Below, piece by piece: positions 8,017 through 15,348 of a DNA stretch of 38,245 bases. The DNA is from Paraburkholderia elongata (GTDB lineage Bacteria > Pseudomonadota > Gammaproteobacteria > Burkholderiales > Burkholderiaceae), in contig NZ_WOEZ01000098.1 of assembly GCF_013177735.1 (NCBI RefSeq), positions 1-38,245 on the forward strand. The letters run 5' to 3'. The position numbers were made by a program, and so were the translations under genes. How positions within the stretch are numbered: position 1 is the stretch's first letter; every line of letters begins with the position of its first letter. Under the pieces are notes generated by a model. It did no database searches. It saw only the letters and a program-made list of their open reading frames with translations, and had not been told where the DNA came from.

Positions 8017-8949
8017 TCAGAAGCGGAAGTTCAGATTGGCGAATACTTTGTATCCCTTCGGAATCGTGGCGCGATTCGGCCCAGGATTGCCGCCCGACGC
8101 GCTGGCGCTTACGTCTTTGGTCGCCCAGAGATTCAGCACGACCGGCCCGAAGTCGTAGCCGACCAGGCCGCCCACCGCGAAAAGGTTGTAGCTGCTCACG
8201 TTGATCGCGTTGTGATAGAACGCGCTCGACGTATCGTTGGTCACCTGGCCGACATACGACGCGACCGGACCGACCCGCCATTTCCCGAAGGCTTTCGTGG
8301 CGACGAAATCCGCGTGAAGAATATCGCCGGTGCGGTATTCGGTTTTCGTATTCGGCGTGTTCATTTCAAGCGAGAAATTGGCCGTCAGATTCCACCCGTC
8401 TTTCAGATATGAGAATGCGAGCAGGGGCTGTACGATCCACCAGGGCGCACCCGGATCACCGAGCCCGTTGGGCCCGGAGATGGTGCCGTCCGGAACGGTG
8501 ACGCCAATACCGGTCTTCACGAAGAGCCCCGTATTGCCCAGTGCCCAGCTCAATTGCACAGGCGCGATGAAAGTGTTGCGCACGCCACCGCTTTGCACGT
8601 TCAATGGCGCGCCGGCGTCGGCCATTGTGAACGGCTGCACGATCAGGGCTTCGTAGCGGGCGCCGAAAAAGGTCCAGCCAGGCGTCCAGAGGACGCCCGT
8701 GACCACTGACGCCACGCGGATCGGCGTCGCACTGCTGGGATCGCCTGGACCGTAACGGTGTGCCTGGGCCGTATAGACCTCGTTGAAGCTGTAGAAGCCG
8801 GGCGCGGGCGTGGCGGCGGTCATGCCCAGAACCACTCCGGGTGGCATCGACCAGCCAGGGTAGCCGGCTTCGTAGGCGTGCGCTGACTTGCCGCCCATCA
8901 TGGCGGCCCCTGCGAGCGCAGCGCACCAGGCATATTTACGTGATTGCAT
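8017..8949 (-). CDS. Outer-membrane protein of the phenol MetA family
   Basis: A 310-residue beta-barrel-type protein with a signal peptide (residues 1-25, ending SAHA). The body has alternating aromatic/polar strands, GxxY/W patterns and a C-terminal phenylalanine (FANLNFRF), as expected for outer-membrane insertion. The arrangement (ATPAPGFYSFNEVY near the start, then a long series of strands) fits the family named after MetA of phenol degradation, often found with aromatic catabolic genes and thought to help substrate entry. It precedes the MFS importer in the same operon. The ribosome site GGAGGAGA is eight or nine bases before the ATG. Confidence 0.8.
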   Translation of the reverse strand: MQSRKYAWCAALAGAAMMGGKSAHAYEAGYPGWSMPPGVVLGMTAATPAPGFYSFNEVYTAQAHRYGPGDPSSATPIRVASVVTGVLWTPGWTFFGARYEALIVQPFTMADAGAPLNVQSGGVRNTFIAPVQLSWALGNTGLFVKTGIGVTVPDGTISGPNGLGDPGAPWWIVQPLLAFSYLKDGWNLTANFSLEMNTPNTKTEYRTGDILHADFVATKAFGKWRVGPVASYVGQVTNDTSSAFYHNAINVSSYNLFAVGGLVGYDFGPVVLNLWATKDVSASASGGNPGPNRATIPKGYKVFANLNFRF

Positions 8950-9099
8950 GAATGTCTCCTCCGTATCGGCCTGCTTCTTATCGAGCGGCTTCTTGTCTCG
9001 TGCCGACTTGCCGTGCGGCGGGCGCGGTGCCGGTATCGCTGGCGCGACCCGGCGCCGGCATCGGGGCCGACGCGGGCCTCGTGCGCCTGAATGGCTGTG

Positions 9100-9645
9100 T
9101 TAGCGGATCTGCTCGCGCTGCGTAGCGTCGATCATGCAACCGCACAACAGACACGGTTCGTTCGAACGATTGCTCCACGCGTGATTGGTGCCGCGGATCA
9201 CGACGGTGTCGCCTGGCTGCATCAGTACTTCGTCGACGTCCGTCACCAGGTAGATCTCACCCTTGATGCAGGTGAGGCAGTCGAGGGTGTCGGTGCGGTG
9301 CATGCTCGGGTGGCGAGCCAGGTCTTCCGCGCTCGGCTGATGTTTCTGCTGCACCTCGAGGTTCAGCTTCCTGAGTTGTTCGACGTGATGTGCCTTATCC
9401 GCGGTATCGGGCGGAATCTCGAGCGCGCGAAACAGCACGCCGCCAGGGAAAGGCTCACGCGTTGTCACCTCGTTTGCGCGGTCCCATTCAATGCTGTTGT
9501 CCACCGGGACCTCGCGCGCGCTCCACAGCGTTGCACGATAGAAAATCCCCGGGTTGTGCTGGACATTGGTGGCTTCGTCCAGCAGCACGGCTGATTTGCC
9601 GTCCACATTCGGACCTACGACATAACGCTTCCAGTTCTTGGTCAT
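9100..9645 (-). CDS. Cupin-domain protein
   Basis: A 181-residue protein with one cupin domain in its C-terminal half. Motif 1 is around residues 112-134 (HPSMHRTDTLDCLTCIKGE), with His and Glu ligands. Motif 2 is PGDTVVIRGTNHAWSN near 143-158, with the third His. The N-terminal half (about 90 residues) shows no recognisable domain. Small cupins in this position act as isomerases, decarboxylases or dioxygenase-like metal enzymes; which applies cannot be told. It is the second gene of the operon, 52 bases after the aldolase, and ends about 150 bases before the outer-membrane protein gene. Confidence 0.8.
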   Translation of the reverse strand: MTKNWKRYVVGPNVDGKSAVLLDEATNVQHNPGIFYRATLWSAREVPVDNSIEWDRANEVTTREPFPGGVLFRALEIPPDTADKAHHVEQLRKLNLEVQQKHQPSAEDLARHPSMHRTDTLDCLTCIKGEIYLVTDVDEVLMQPGDTVVIRGTNHAWSNRSNEPCLLCGCMIDATQREQIR

Positions 9646-9697
9646 TCAGGTTCTCCTTGATCGGGTCTGTGCCGGAATGCAACCGGCGGTGCTGTTA

Positions 9698-10537
9698 TCA
9701 GTCGGGAAAGGCGCTGACCGGCGCAGGCGGACGTTTGAAAGCCGACCCTTCAATGCCGGCATTGAGCGAGGCGACGGTCTGCTCGCAGAAGCGCCGGAAC
9801 CCAAGCGTGTCGAGGCCGAGGCAGAAAATTCGCACCCCGTCGTCGAGCGACTTGCGGCAGGCGGCGGGCGAAGGATCGAGAACCGGTCCGCCGATCACCG
9901 CGACACCGTGCTTTTGCGCCGACCGCAGCACTGTCCGGTAGGCCTCCTGAACGCGCGGGCTTTTCATCATCAACGTCCCTTCGTTCATCGCGTAGGCAAG
10001 ATCGCCCGCGCCGAAGACGATGATCTTCACTGCGTCGAGCGCGCAGATTTCGTCGATGTTCGCCACCGCCTCCGGATGCTCGATCATTGGAATAAGCGCG
10101 ACTTCCGCGTTGTTCCAGGCGGTGTACTCGTCGAAGTTCCTGAACGCGTAACGGGCCGCGCGGGTTGCCGGGCAAATGCCGCGCTCGCCGATCGGAGGGA
10201 AAAAGGCGAACTTCGCGGCCTCCTTGACGTCTTCCGCCGAGCGAACCATCGGCAAAAAGATGCCCATGGCGCCTGCCTCCAGAGCACGACGAATGCCGGT
10301 TTCGTCGGAACGGTCCGGCACGCGCACGAAGGCCGCGAGGCCCGCGCGCTCGGCAATGCGCACGCTGTTTTCCAGCGCGCGCACGTCATTGCCCGAGTGC
10401 TCGCCGTCGATCATGACGAAGTCGAAGCCGGTCAGACCCATCACTTCGATAAGCGCCGGATCGCCCGTAAAACACTGCATGCCGAGCGGGATCTCATTGC
10501 GCTCCAGCATTTCCAACAGACGGTTTCGCATGAACAT
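9698..10537 (-). CDS. HpcH/HpaI-family aldolase
   Basis: Class II metal-dependent aldolase of the HpaI/RhmA family, which cleaves 4-hydroxy-2-oxo acids to pyruvate and an aldehyde. Visible family features are FDFVMIDGEHSGND near residues 39-52 (catalytic His), the ERGICPATRAARY phosphate/loop region, and the metal ligands in IPMIEHPEAV (Glu) and VFGAGDLAYAMN (Asp). The 279-residue length fits. The start is ATG 10537 because GGAG lies nine bases upstream; another ATG two codons later is possible. It is the first gene of the operon, downstream of a promoter overlapped by a perfect GTCACC palindrome. The true substrate is unknown. Confidence 0.85.
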   Translation of the reverse strand: MFMRNRLLEMLERNEIPLGMQCFTGDPALIEVMGLTGFDFVMIDGEHSGNDVRALENSVRIAERAGLAAFVRVPDRSDETGIRRALEAGAMGIFLPMVRSAEDVKEAAKFAFFPPIGERGICPATRAARYAFRNFDEYTAWNNAEVALIPMIEHPEAVANIDEICALDAVKIIVFGAGDLAYAMNEGTLMMKSPRVQEAYRTVLRSAQKHGVAVIGGPVLDPSPAACRKSLDDGVRIFCLGLDTLGFRRFCEQTVASLNAGIEGSAFKRPPAPVSAFPD

Positions 10538-10894
10538 CAGATATATCTCCTGCGTAATTTGAAGGTGCAAATGGTCTGACGGTGTTTTGCCTAAAAACAA
10601 AGTCACCAGGTGACTATATCACCCAACAACAGGAATTAAACGACGGATGGGGTAAACGATGAATTGCGGAGGACGATGCGATTGCGGGTGTCGTCCGACC
10701 AGCGGCGTGCGAGAAGCCAACACGGTCGTGCGATTTCTTTGCGGGGTTTTGCTCAGTCGCGTTCTAGCGGCATGCGGCGTCGGACGAAAAATTTGCTGGG
10801 CAACAAAATTAGTTCTCGACGTTCGGAATAATTCGGCGCCCGATGGGTTCACTTCATTGAGGCATGTGCCAACAGGAAAAGGAGGGACACCCTT
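10538..10894. other. Intergenic region between divergent operons
   Basis: This 357-base stretch separates the aldolase operon (leftward) from the DUF305 operon (rightward). It holds the GntR-type operator and promoter at 10601-10640. The rest (10641-10894) shows no convincing gene: a rightward open frame from 10659 has no codon or homology support and overlaps the DUF305 start in another frame. No clear sigma-70 promoter for the DUF305 gene was found. Confidence 0.5.
10601..10640 (-). promoter_or_regulatory. Operon promoter with perfect GntR-type operator
   Basis: On the minus strand a -10-like TATAGT (10613-10618) is 16 bases from a weak -35 TTTAAT (10635-10640). The perfect palindrome AGTCACC-A-GGTGACT at 10601-10615 overlaps the end of the -10 and the presumed start point. 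A related site lies at the GntR promoter 4.6 kb away. The position fits repression by blocking RNA polymerase. Confidence 0.65.
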
Positions 10895-11392
10895 ATGCCA
10901 GTCTCGATCCGTCTGTTTGTCCCAGTGGTACTGAGGGCAGCCGTCACACTTGCCATCTCTGGAGTTGGAATACCCCCGTCGTTCGCCGCTGGACCGCGGG
11001 CCGCAAGCTCAGACGAGGCGCCGTTTCTTCAAGAGAATGACGTCGCGATGACGAAGATGATGGCCGACATGTCTATCAGGCCGACGGGCGATGTTGACCG
11101 GGATTTCGTCGCGATGATGGTGCCTCACCACCAGGGCGCCATTGACATGGCACAGGCCGAATTGCGCTATGGACGCAACGAGCAATTGCGCCGCATCGCG
11201 CAGGAAATCGTCGTCGAGCAACAACAGGAGATTGTTGCGATGCACCTCGCGCTTGGTCAGCCCCTGCCGCCGTCGACACCCGCACCAGACCAGCAAGAGC
11301 CTGCTTCCTCATCCGCGGGGGACGCACACGCGATGTCCCACCACGGCATGCAGATGAACATGTTGAGCCACACGCAAAAGGAGCCGCAATGA
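10895..11392 (+). CDS. Secreted DUF305 protein with Met/His-rich tail
   Basis: A 165-residue exported protein. Residues 1-32 form a signal peptide ending FAA. The DUF305 domain follows, with the characteristic MVPHHQGAIDMAQAEL near residues 73-88 and a helical segment IAQEIVVEQQQEI; family members are small periplasmic helical proteins often linked to copper or other metals. The C-terminal tail is rich in His and Met (MSHHGMQMNM), suggestive of copper or silver binding. AAGGAGG lies nine bases before the ATG. The stop overlaps the start of the next gene (ATGA), so the two are translationally coupled. The metal role is inference. Confidence 0.82.
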   Translation: MPVSIRLFVPVVLRAAVTLAISGVGIPPSFAAGPRAASSDEAPFLQENDVAMTKMMADMSIRPTGDVDRDFVAMMVPHHQGAIDMAQAELRYGRNEQLRRIAQEIVVEQQQEIVAMHLALGQPLPPSTPAPDQQEPASSSAGDAHAMSHHGMQMNMLSHTQKEPQ

Positions 11393-12876
11393 AACACACG
11401 TCCCTTCTTACTTCGGCGCTGACCATGGCAGCACTGACTGCAGCCCAGTTCGCATGGGCTGGACAGGCCCCTGGTTCGTCGTCCGACCCGGATATTCCGG
11501 TCAGCCACCATGACCGCGTCTATGCCGCCGAGCAATTCTCGAACACCGTCTCCGTTATCGATCCGGCGGACAACAGGGTGGTCGGGGTGATTCGTCTGGG
11601 AGACCCGTCGCCAGGCAACTTCAGCCCGTTGTACAAAGGCCAGTTGCTCGTGCACGGCATGGGGTATTCGCCCGATCACCGCACAATTGCTGTGGTGTCC
11701 ATCGGCTCGAACTCGGTGTCCTTCATCGATACGCAGACGAATGCAGTCAAGCACGTCACATACGTTGGCCGCTCGCCTCACGAAGCCTTCTTTACGCCTG
11801 ACGGCAAGGAGGTTTGGGTGACTGTGCGCGGCGAAAACTATGTGGCCGTGCTTGACGGTACAACGTTTGAAGAAAAATCCCGGATCACCGTGCCGGCCGG
11901 CCCGGGCATGCAGATCTTTTCGCCAGACGGGAAGTATGGCTACGTGTGTTCATCGTTCAATCCCGAAACGGAGGTCATCTCGGTTGCTGACCACAAGATT
12001 GTCGGCACGGTGAAGCAGGCAAGCCCCTTCTGCCCGGACATCGCTGCGACGCCTGATGGCAAGCAGATATGGTTTACGCTCAAGGATGTGGGCAAGACCC
12101 AGGTGTTCGACGCGCGGCCGCCATTCGGGTTGATCAGGACACTCGACACGGGTCCGATTACGAACCATGTCAACATCGTGCATAACGCTAACGGTACGTT
12201 CGCCTATGTGACTGTCGGAGGCCTGAACCAGGTCAAGGTGTTCCGAACCGACGACTTCTCGCAGGTCTCGACGATTTCCGTCGGCAACCTGCCGCATGGG
12301 CTATGGCCGTCCGGTGACGGCAGCCGTATCTACGTCGGCCTTGAAAATGCCGACGCGATGACCGCTATCGATACGCTGACGAACAGGGTAATCGCGACCG
12401 TGCCCATCGGCCAGGCGCCGCAGGCTGTCACCTATGTACCGAATGCGGTCCCGGAAGGAGACGGCACGCAAAATCTGCAGCCGCTCGGCCTCGCCGGGCA
12501 GAGTACGCACCTGGTCCTGGTTCCCGTGGGCTCGGGCAAGTCGGCGGACGTCGCTAGCGCACCCACGACTGTCGCATTGTTCGACCAGGGTCTCGTGCAG
12601 GTCCTTCAGGCGGCCGTCACTGGCCTGCAGCCAAAGCAACCGTATGTGCTGGCCCTCGCGGACAACGCTGACGGCACCGGCAACATAGAAGCGCTGGCGA
12701 ACTTCATGACCAATCCAGCCGGCTCTGCGATTGTGAATGCGCTCGGCCAGATCCGCCAGTTGGTCACGCCCGGCGTGGGCACTGCTGGCGACAGGCACCG
12801 TTACCTCGTGATTGCGCCGCAAGTTTCAGGCAAGCCGGGAGCCCCGGTACAGGTCCAGGCGCTACTCGCGTCGTAG
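11389..12876 (+). CDS. Secreted YVTN-type beta-propeller protein with extra C-terminal domain
   Basis: A 495-residue exported protein with a signal peptide ending FAWAG. Residues about 40-350 form a seven-bladed propeller of roughly 40-residue YVTN repeats: repeated patterns such as NTVSVIDPADNRVVGVI, NSVSFIDTQTNAV, PDGKEVWVTVRGENYVAVLD and NRVIATVPIGQAPQAV. From about 360 to 495 there is a further domain (LVPVGSGKSADVASAPT onward) with internal Gly/Ala/Val strands that I do not recognise. Related propellers occur as periplasmic binding or redox-associated proteins. It is coupled to the DUF305 gene by a four-base overlap, so the two probably work together in the periplasm. Confidence 0.8.
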   Translation: MKHTSLLTSALTMAALTAAQFAWAGQAPGSSSDPDIPVSHHDRVYAAEQFSNTVSVIDPADNRVVGVIRLGDPSPGNFSPLYKGQLLVHGMGYSPDHRTIAVVSIGSNSVSFIDTQTNAVKHVTYVGRSPHEAFFTPDGKEVWVTVRGENYVAVLDGTTFEEKSRITVPAGPGMQIFSPDGKYGYVCSSFNPETEVISVADHKIVGTVKQASPFCPDIAATPDGKQIWFTLKDVGKTQVFDARPPFGLIRTLDTGPITNHVNIVHNANGTFAYVTVGGLNQVKVFRTDDFSQVSTISVGNLPHGLWPSGDGSRIYVGLENADAMTAIDTLTNRVIATVPIGQAPQAVTYVPNAVPEGDGTQNLQPLGLAGQSTHLVLVPVGSGKSADVASAPTTVALFDQGLVQVLQAAVTGLQPKQPYVLALADNADGTGNIEALANFMTNPAGSAIVNALGQIRQLVTPGVGTAGDRHRYLVIAPQVSGKPGAPVQVQALLAS

Positions 12877-13383
12877 GTCAATCTCGATGCGTGCGTCACC
12901 GGCCCAGGCAGAGTTCGGTGACAGTTGAGTTTTGCGCCAGCGTGTCGGTTGCTGAATGGTGGCGCACTTCCGGGTTTGGCCAAACGACGGCCGTATAGAA
13001 CGGTCGCTGTGGCCATGTGTCACCTCCAGTTGTTTTAGGTACGAAGGTGACGAGCAACAGGCATGCCAATGGGTCTCTGACTGCGATGCAATTGAGGTCC
13101 GGTTGATTTACGTGGTCTTCGTGGCTTCATCGGATCGACGGGCATCATTTCCTCTGTTGGCCCGAAACGACCCGCTGGTACCTAAGCTCCCGCAATCCGC
13201 CAAACAGCCCGCCGAATACCCTTCGCTTCGCCCAATTGATTTCCACGTCCCGCGCTACACTTGTTTCCACAGACGAAACAGACTCGAATGTGGCCGCCAT
13301 TTCGTCGAAGTCGCGGGCCAAGCCGGGGCCGTTTAGTCCGAGGCCGCAGCCCTTTCGGTTACCCCATTCTGACGGATGTCAAT
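12877..13383. other. Gene-poor region, possible terminator at 12895-12935
   Basis: This 507-base stretch follows the propeller gene. An inverted repeat GTCACCG (12895-12901) and CGGTGAC (12916-12922), followed loosely by GTTTT, may end that operon; the T-tract is poor. An open frame at 12956-13336 has no family character and no good ribosome site, so I do not call it. Nothing else was recognised. Confidence 0.4.
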
Positions 13384-13689
13384 ATGATTCCACTCGGTGC
13401 AGCATCCACGCTACTCAGCGGCGTGAGCAGCGCCATCCGTTCCGGGCTGTCGGCGCTGACGGGCCAAAGCTCCGCAAGTGAATCAAACCAGTCGAGTTTT
13501 GCGGCACACCTCAAGACCGCAACGTCACAAAGCAGTCTTGGAAAAAGCGAGCATCACCATCACGCATCTGGCGCACGCAGCGCGATAAACGCATTGACAA
13601 ATTCTTCTCCATCGCCGTTACAAGGCACGCCTGGTGCCGGTATGAGACCGGGTGTCGCGACCGGCTCCGTCATCAATATCAGTGCCTAA
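13384..13689 (+). CDS. Small Ser/Ala-rich hypothetical protein
   Basis: A 101-residue protein of unknown function. The ATG at 13384 follows a GGA-type ribosome site; the frame is open upstream to 13261, but that part reads like non-coding sequence. The first 26 residues are mildly hydrophobic with repeated LLSGVSSAIRSGLSAL, followed by a Ser/Gln-rich middle, a four-histidine run (EHHHHA) and a Gly/Pro-rich end. No signal-peptide charge pattern is present. It lies alone between two gene-poor stretches. It may be a real small protein or a chance frame. Confidence 0.4.
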   Translation: MIPLGAASTLLSGVSSAIRSGLSALTGQSSASESNQSSFAAHLKTATSQSSLGKSEHHHHASGARSAINALTNSSPSPLQGTPGAGMRPGVATGSVINISA

Positions 13690-13781
13690 ACGGGCACCGA
13701 AGGCCGACTGGATGACGCATTGCCAAAAAAGCATTGCCCTTAAACGAGCCGCGCAAAAATCGTCGCCTCCTGGTAACTCGT

Positions 13782-13991
13782 TCAATGAATCGAGTCCCGG
13801 ATGCTGACGAGACTATGCGAGTCCATCCAGTCGTACGATCCACTGCTGTGGGCCCACGCCCAGTTCCTTGCCGCTTCACGTTTTTTGCCGACCGCCTGTG
13901 CGACCTCTTCGGAGGACGAACTTTCGTCATACTTGTCGTTCGTGCGTTCAGCGCGGCCGATGTTTCTTGAGTTCGATGAGTCGTAGTTCAT
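13782..13991 (-). CDS. Small hydrophilic hypothetical protein
   Basis: A 69-codon minus-strand frame. AGGA lies seven bases before the ATG at 13991. The product is polar, with a serine run (DESSSSEE) and a tryptophan-containing end (RNWAWAHSSGSYDWMD). No family is recognised. It sits 34 bases downstream of the 54-residue gene on the same strand, so the two could be co-transcribed. An open frame also exists on the other strand, so coding status is uncertain. Confidence 0.35.
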   Translation of the reverse strand: MNYDSSNSRNIGRAERTNDKYDESSSSEEVAQAVGKKREAARNWAWAHSSGSYDWMDSHSLVSIRDSIH

Positions 13992-14025
13992 TGCGATTCC
14001 TGATTGAGATTGCTGTCAGCGCGCA

Positions 14026-14190
14026 TCAATCCTGCTCCACCAGCTCGTCGTGCATCGACGCTGCGAGAAGCTCGGCGAAGCGCTCAAGCGCCGCGACTGA
14101 GCCGTGCACTGTGCGGTACTCCTGACGTCCAATCTTCGCGTCAAGAACCACCGTCATTCCCGATTTCCGAGCCAGGTCAAGGATGTCCAT
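14026..14190 (-). CDS. Short conserved-looking protein of 54 residues
   Basis: A minus-strand frame of 54 codons starts with ATG at 14190, six bases after GGAG, and ends with TGA at 14026-14028. The product starts MDILDLARKSGMTVVLDAKI, followed by YRTVHGSVAALERFAEL and an acidic end (HDELVEQD). The compact alternation of helix- and strand-like segments looks like a folded protein, and it has a family feel from other Burkholderiaceae genomes, though I cannot confirm that here. Function unknown. It is in tandem with the small gene at 13782-13991. Confidence 0.5.
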   Translation of the reverse strand: MDILDLARKSGMTVVLDAKIGRQEYRTVHGSVAALERFAELLAASMHDELVEQD

Positions 14191-14388
14191 CTACTGCTCC
14201 ACATCGTTGAATCATGTGATTCAGTTAGCACTCTGATGCGCGTGAACGGTTTGTCCACACAATCCATTCTAAGCACTATGCGCTGGACATCAACGCAGCC
14301 ACGGTGAATTCACAGTTTTCAAAACGACAACAATAGAGACCGCAGCCGGATGCGGCGGGGGACAGCCCAGGTTCAACATGGACACGTA

Positions 14389-15234
14389 TCAGACGCAGCC
14401 AGAAACTACCTTGGCGTGATCCGGCACATAGCCGAGCGCGGCGCTGATCGTTTCGGCTTCCTTGCGCAAGGCTGTCGCAATCGGACCGTCAATCGAGGAG
14501 TCGAACCCACCCGTCGCCCCCAGCGCAGTGAGCGACGCGCAAAGGTGCCCATTGGCATCGAAAAGCGGCGCGGCGACTGCGCTTATTCCCTTCAGATTCG
14601 TATCTTTGACCGTGGCGCAGCCCATTGCGCGAACCTCGCGTTGCAGCTGTCCTATCGGATCGGTTAGATCGAGTAGCGCGCGCAAGTCGGCGGGGGCGCG
14701 CGCGAGTTCCTCTTTCGCCAGTTTTCGAACTCGCGACTCATCGAGTAAGGCGAGAAAGAGTCGCCCTGTCGCGGACCAGAGTAACGACATGACCGAGCCC
14801 GCGCGCACATTCACCGTGACAGGTAACCCCGGCTCCTCGAAGCGAATGATCGTCGGTCCGTGATTGCCCATTACGGCAATGAAGCACGTCACTTCCAGGC
14901 TCTCGCGTAAGCGCACCAACGACGGTTCGGACAAGCGAATGGGGTCCGCCACGCGCATTGCTGCAAGACCGATGGAAATGCACTGGGGTCCCAGGCAGTA
15001 CTGCTGCGTTGCCGCGTCCTGAGTAACGAAAGACTCTTCCATCAGGCTCGCCAGGTAGCGATGGACTTTCGCCGGATTCTCGTGCAGTTGGGCGGCGAGG
15101 GCGGTCAGCGTCGCACGTCCCCCAAGGGCGGCCAGCTCCTTTAGTACGAGCATCCCGATGGACGCCGACTGCACGCGTTGCCGGCGGTCCCGCGCAGCGC
15201 GGTCACCCGCCTGCTTTTGAGAATTATTTTCCAT
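14389..15234 (-). CDS. IclR-family transcriptional regulator
   Basis: A 281-residue regulator. The winged helix-turn-helix lies around residues 22-80 (LVLKELAALGG, LTALAAQLHENPAKVHRYLASLMEE in two parts), followed by the IclR effector domain (about 95-265) with the usual LRESLEVTCFIAV and GISAVAAPLFD segments. It is transcribed divergently from the P450 gene across a 114-base gap that holds overlapping palindromes (15298-15324). Control of the P450 operon, with a pathway metabolite as effector, is inferred from this arrangement. The N-terminal 20 residues are basic and disordered. ATG at 15234 is the only well-placed start. Confidence 0.87.
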   Translation of the reverse strand: MENNSQKQAGDRAARDRRQRVQSASIGMLVLKELAALGGRATLTALAAQLHENPAKVHRYLASLMEESFVTQDAATQQYCLGPQCISIGLAAMRVADPIRLSEPSLVRLRESLEVTCFIAVMGNHGPTIIRFEEPGLPVTVNVRAGSVMSLLWSATGRLFLALLDESRVRKLAKEELARAPADLRALLDLTDPIGQLQREVRAMGCATVKDTNLKGISAVAAPLFDANGHLCASLTALGATGGFDSSIDGPIATALRKEAETISAALGYVPDHAKVVSGCV

Positions 15235-15295
15235 TTCGTCATCTTAGCCGATCGGGAGCGGCAGTCGATATGGCAAGGTTTACCCGGATCACTAG

Positions 15296-15324
15296 ATTAC
15301 GCATTGCGTATTATAGTTACGCAA
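15296..15324. promoter_or_regulatory. Interleaved palindromes, likely IclR operator
   Basis: The gap between the IclR and P450 genes holds three TTACGCA-type half-sites. TACGCA-T-TGCGTA at 15298-15310 is a perfect palindrome. It shares a half-site with TTGCGTA (15304-15310) and TACGCAA (15318-15324), an inverted repeat with a seven-base spacer. ATTACGCA and TTACGCAA also repeat directly 21 bases apart, about two helical turns. Confidence 0.6.
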
Positions 15325-15348
15325 ATAACATCACATCTGGAGAAGAGC

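Noticed and set aside
10659..10934. Plus-strand frame of 91 codons upstream of the DUF305 gene
   Set aside because: Overlaps the DUF305 start in another frame, with no family character; treated as intergenic.
12895..12922. GTCACCG/CGGTGAC inverted repeat as a third GntR operator
   Set aside because: The arms are 14 bases apart rather than one, and it lies after an operon's last gene; a terminator stem is more likely.
12956..13336. Plus-strand frame of 126 codons after the propeller gene
   Set aside because: No ribosome site, no domain, uneven composition; could be an old relic but cannot be supported.
15178..15348. Upstream extension of the P450 frame
   Set aside because: It runs through the iclR 5' end and the operator region; the ATG at 15349 has GGAG and starts the family homology.
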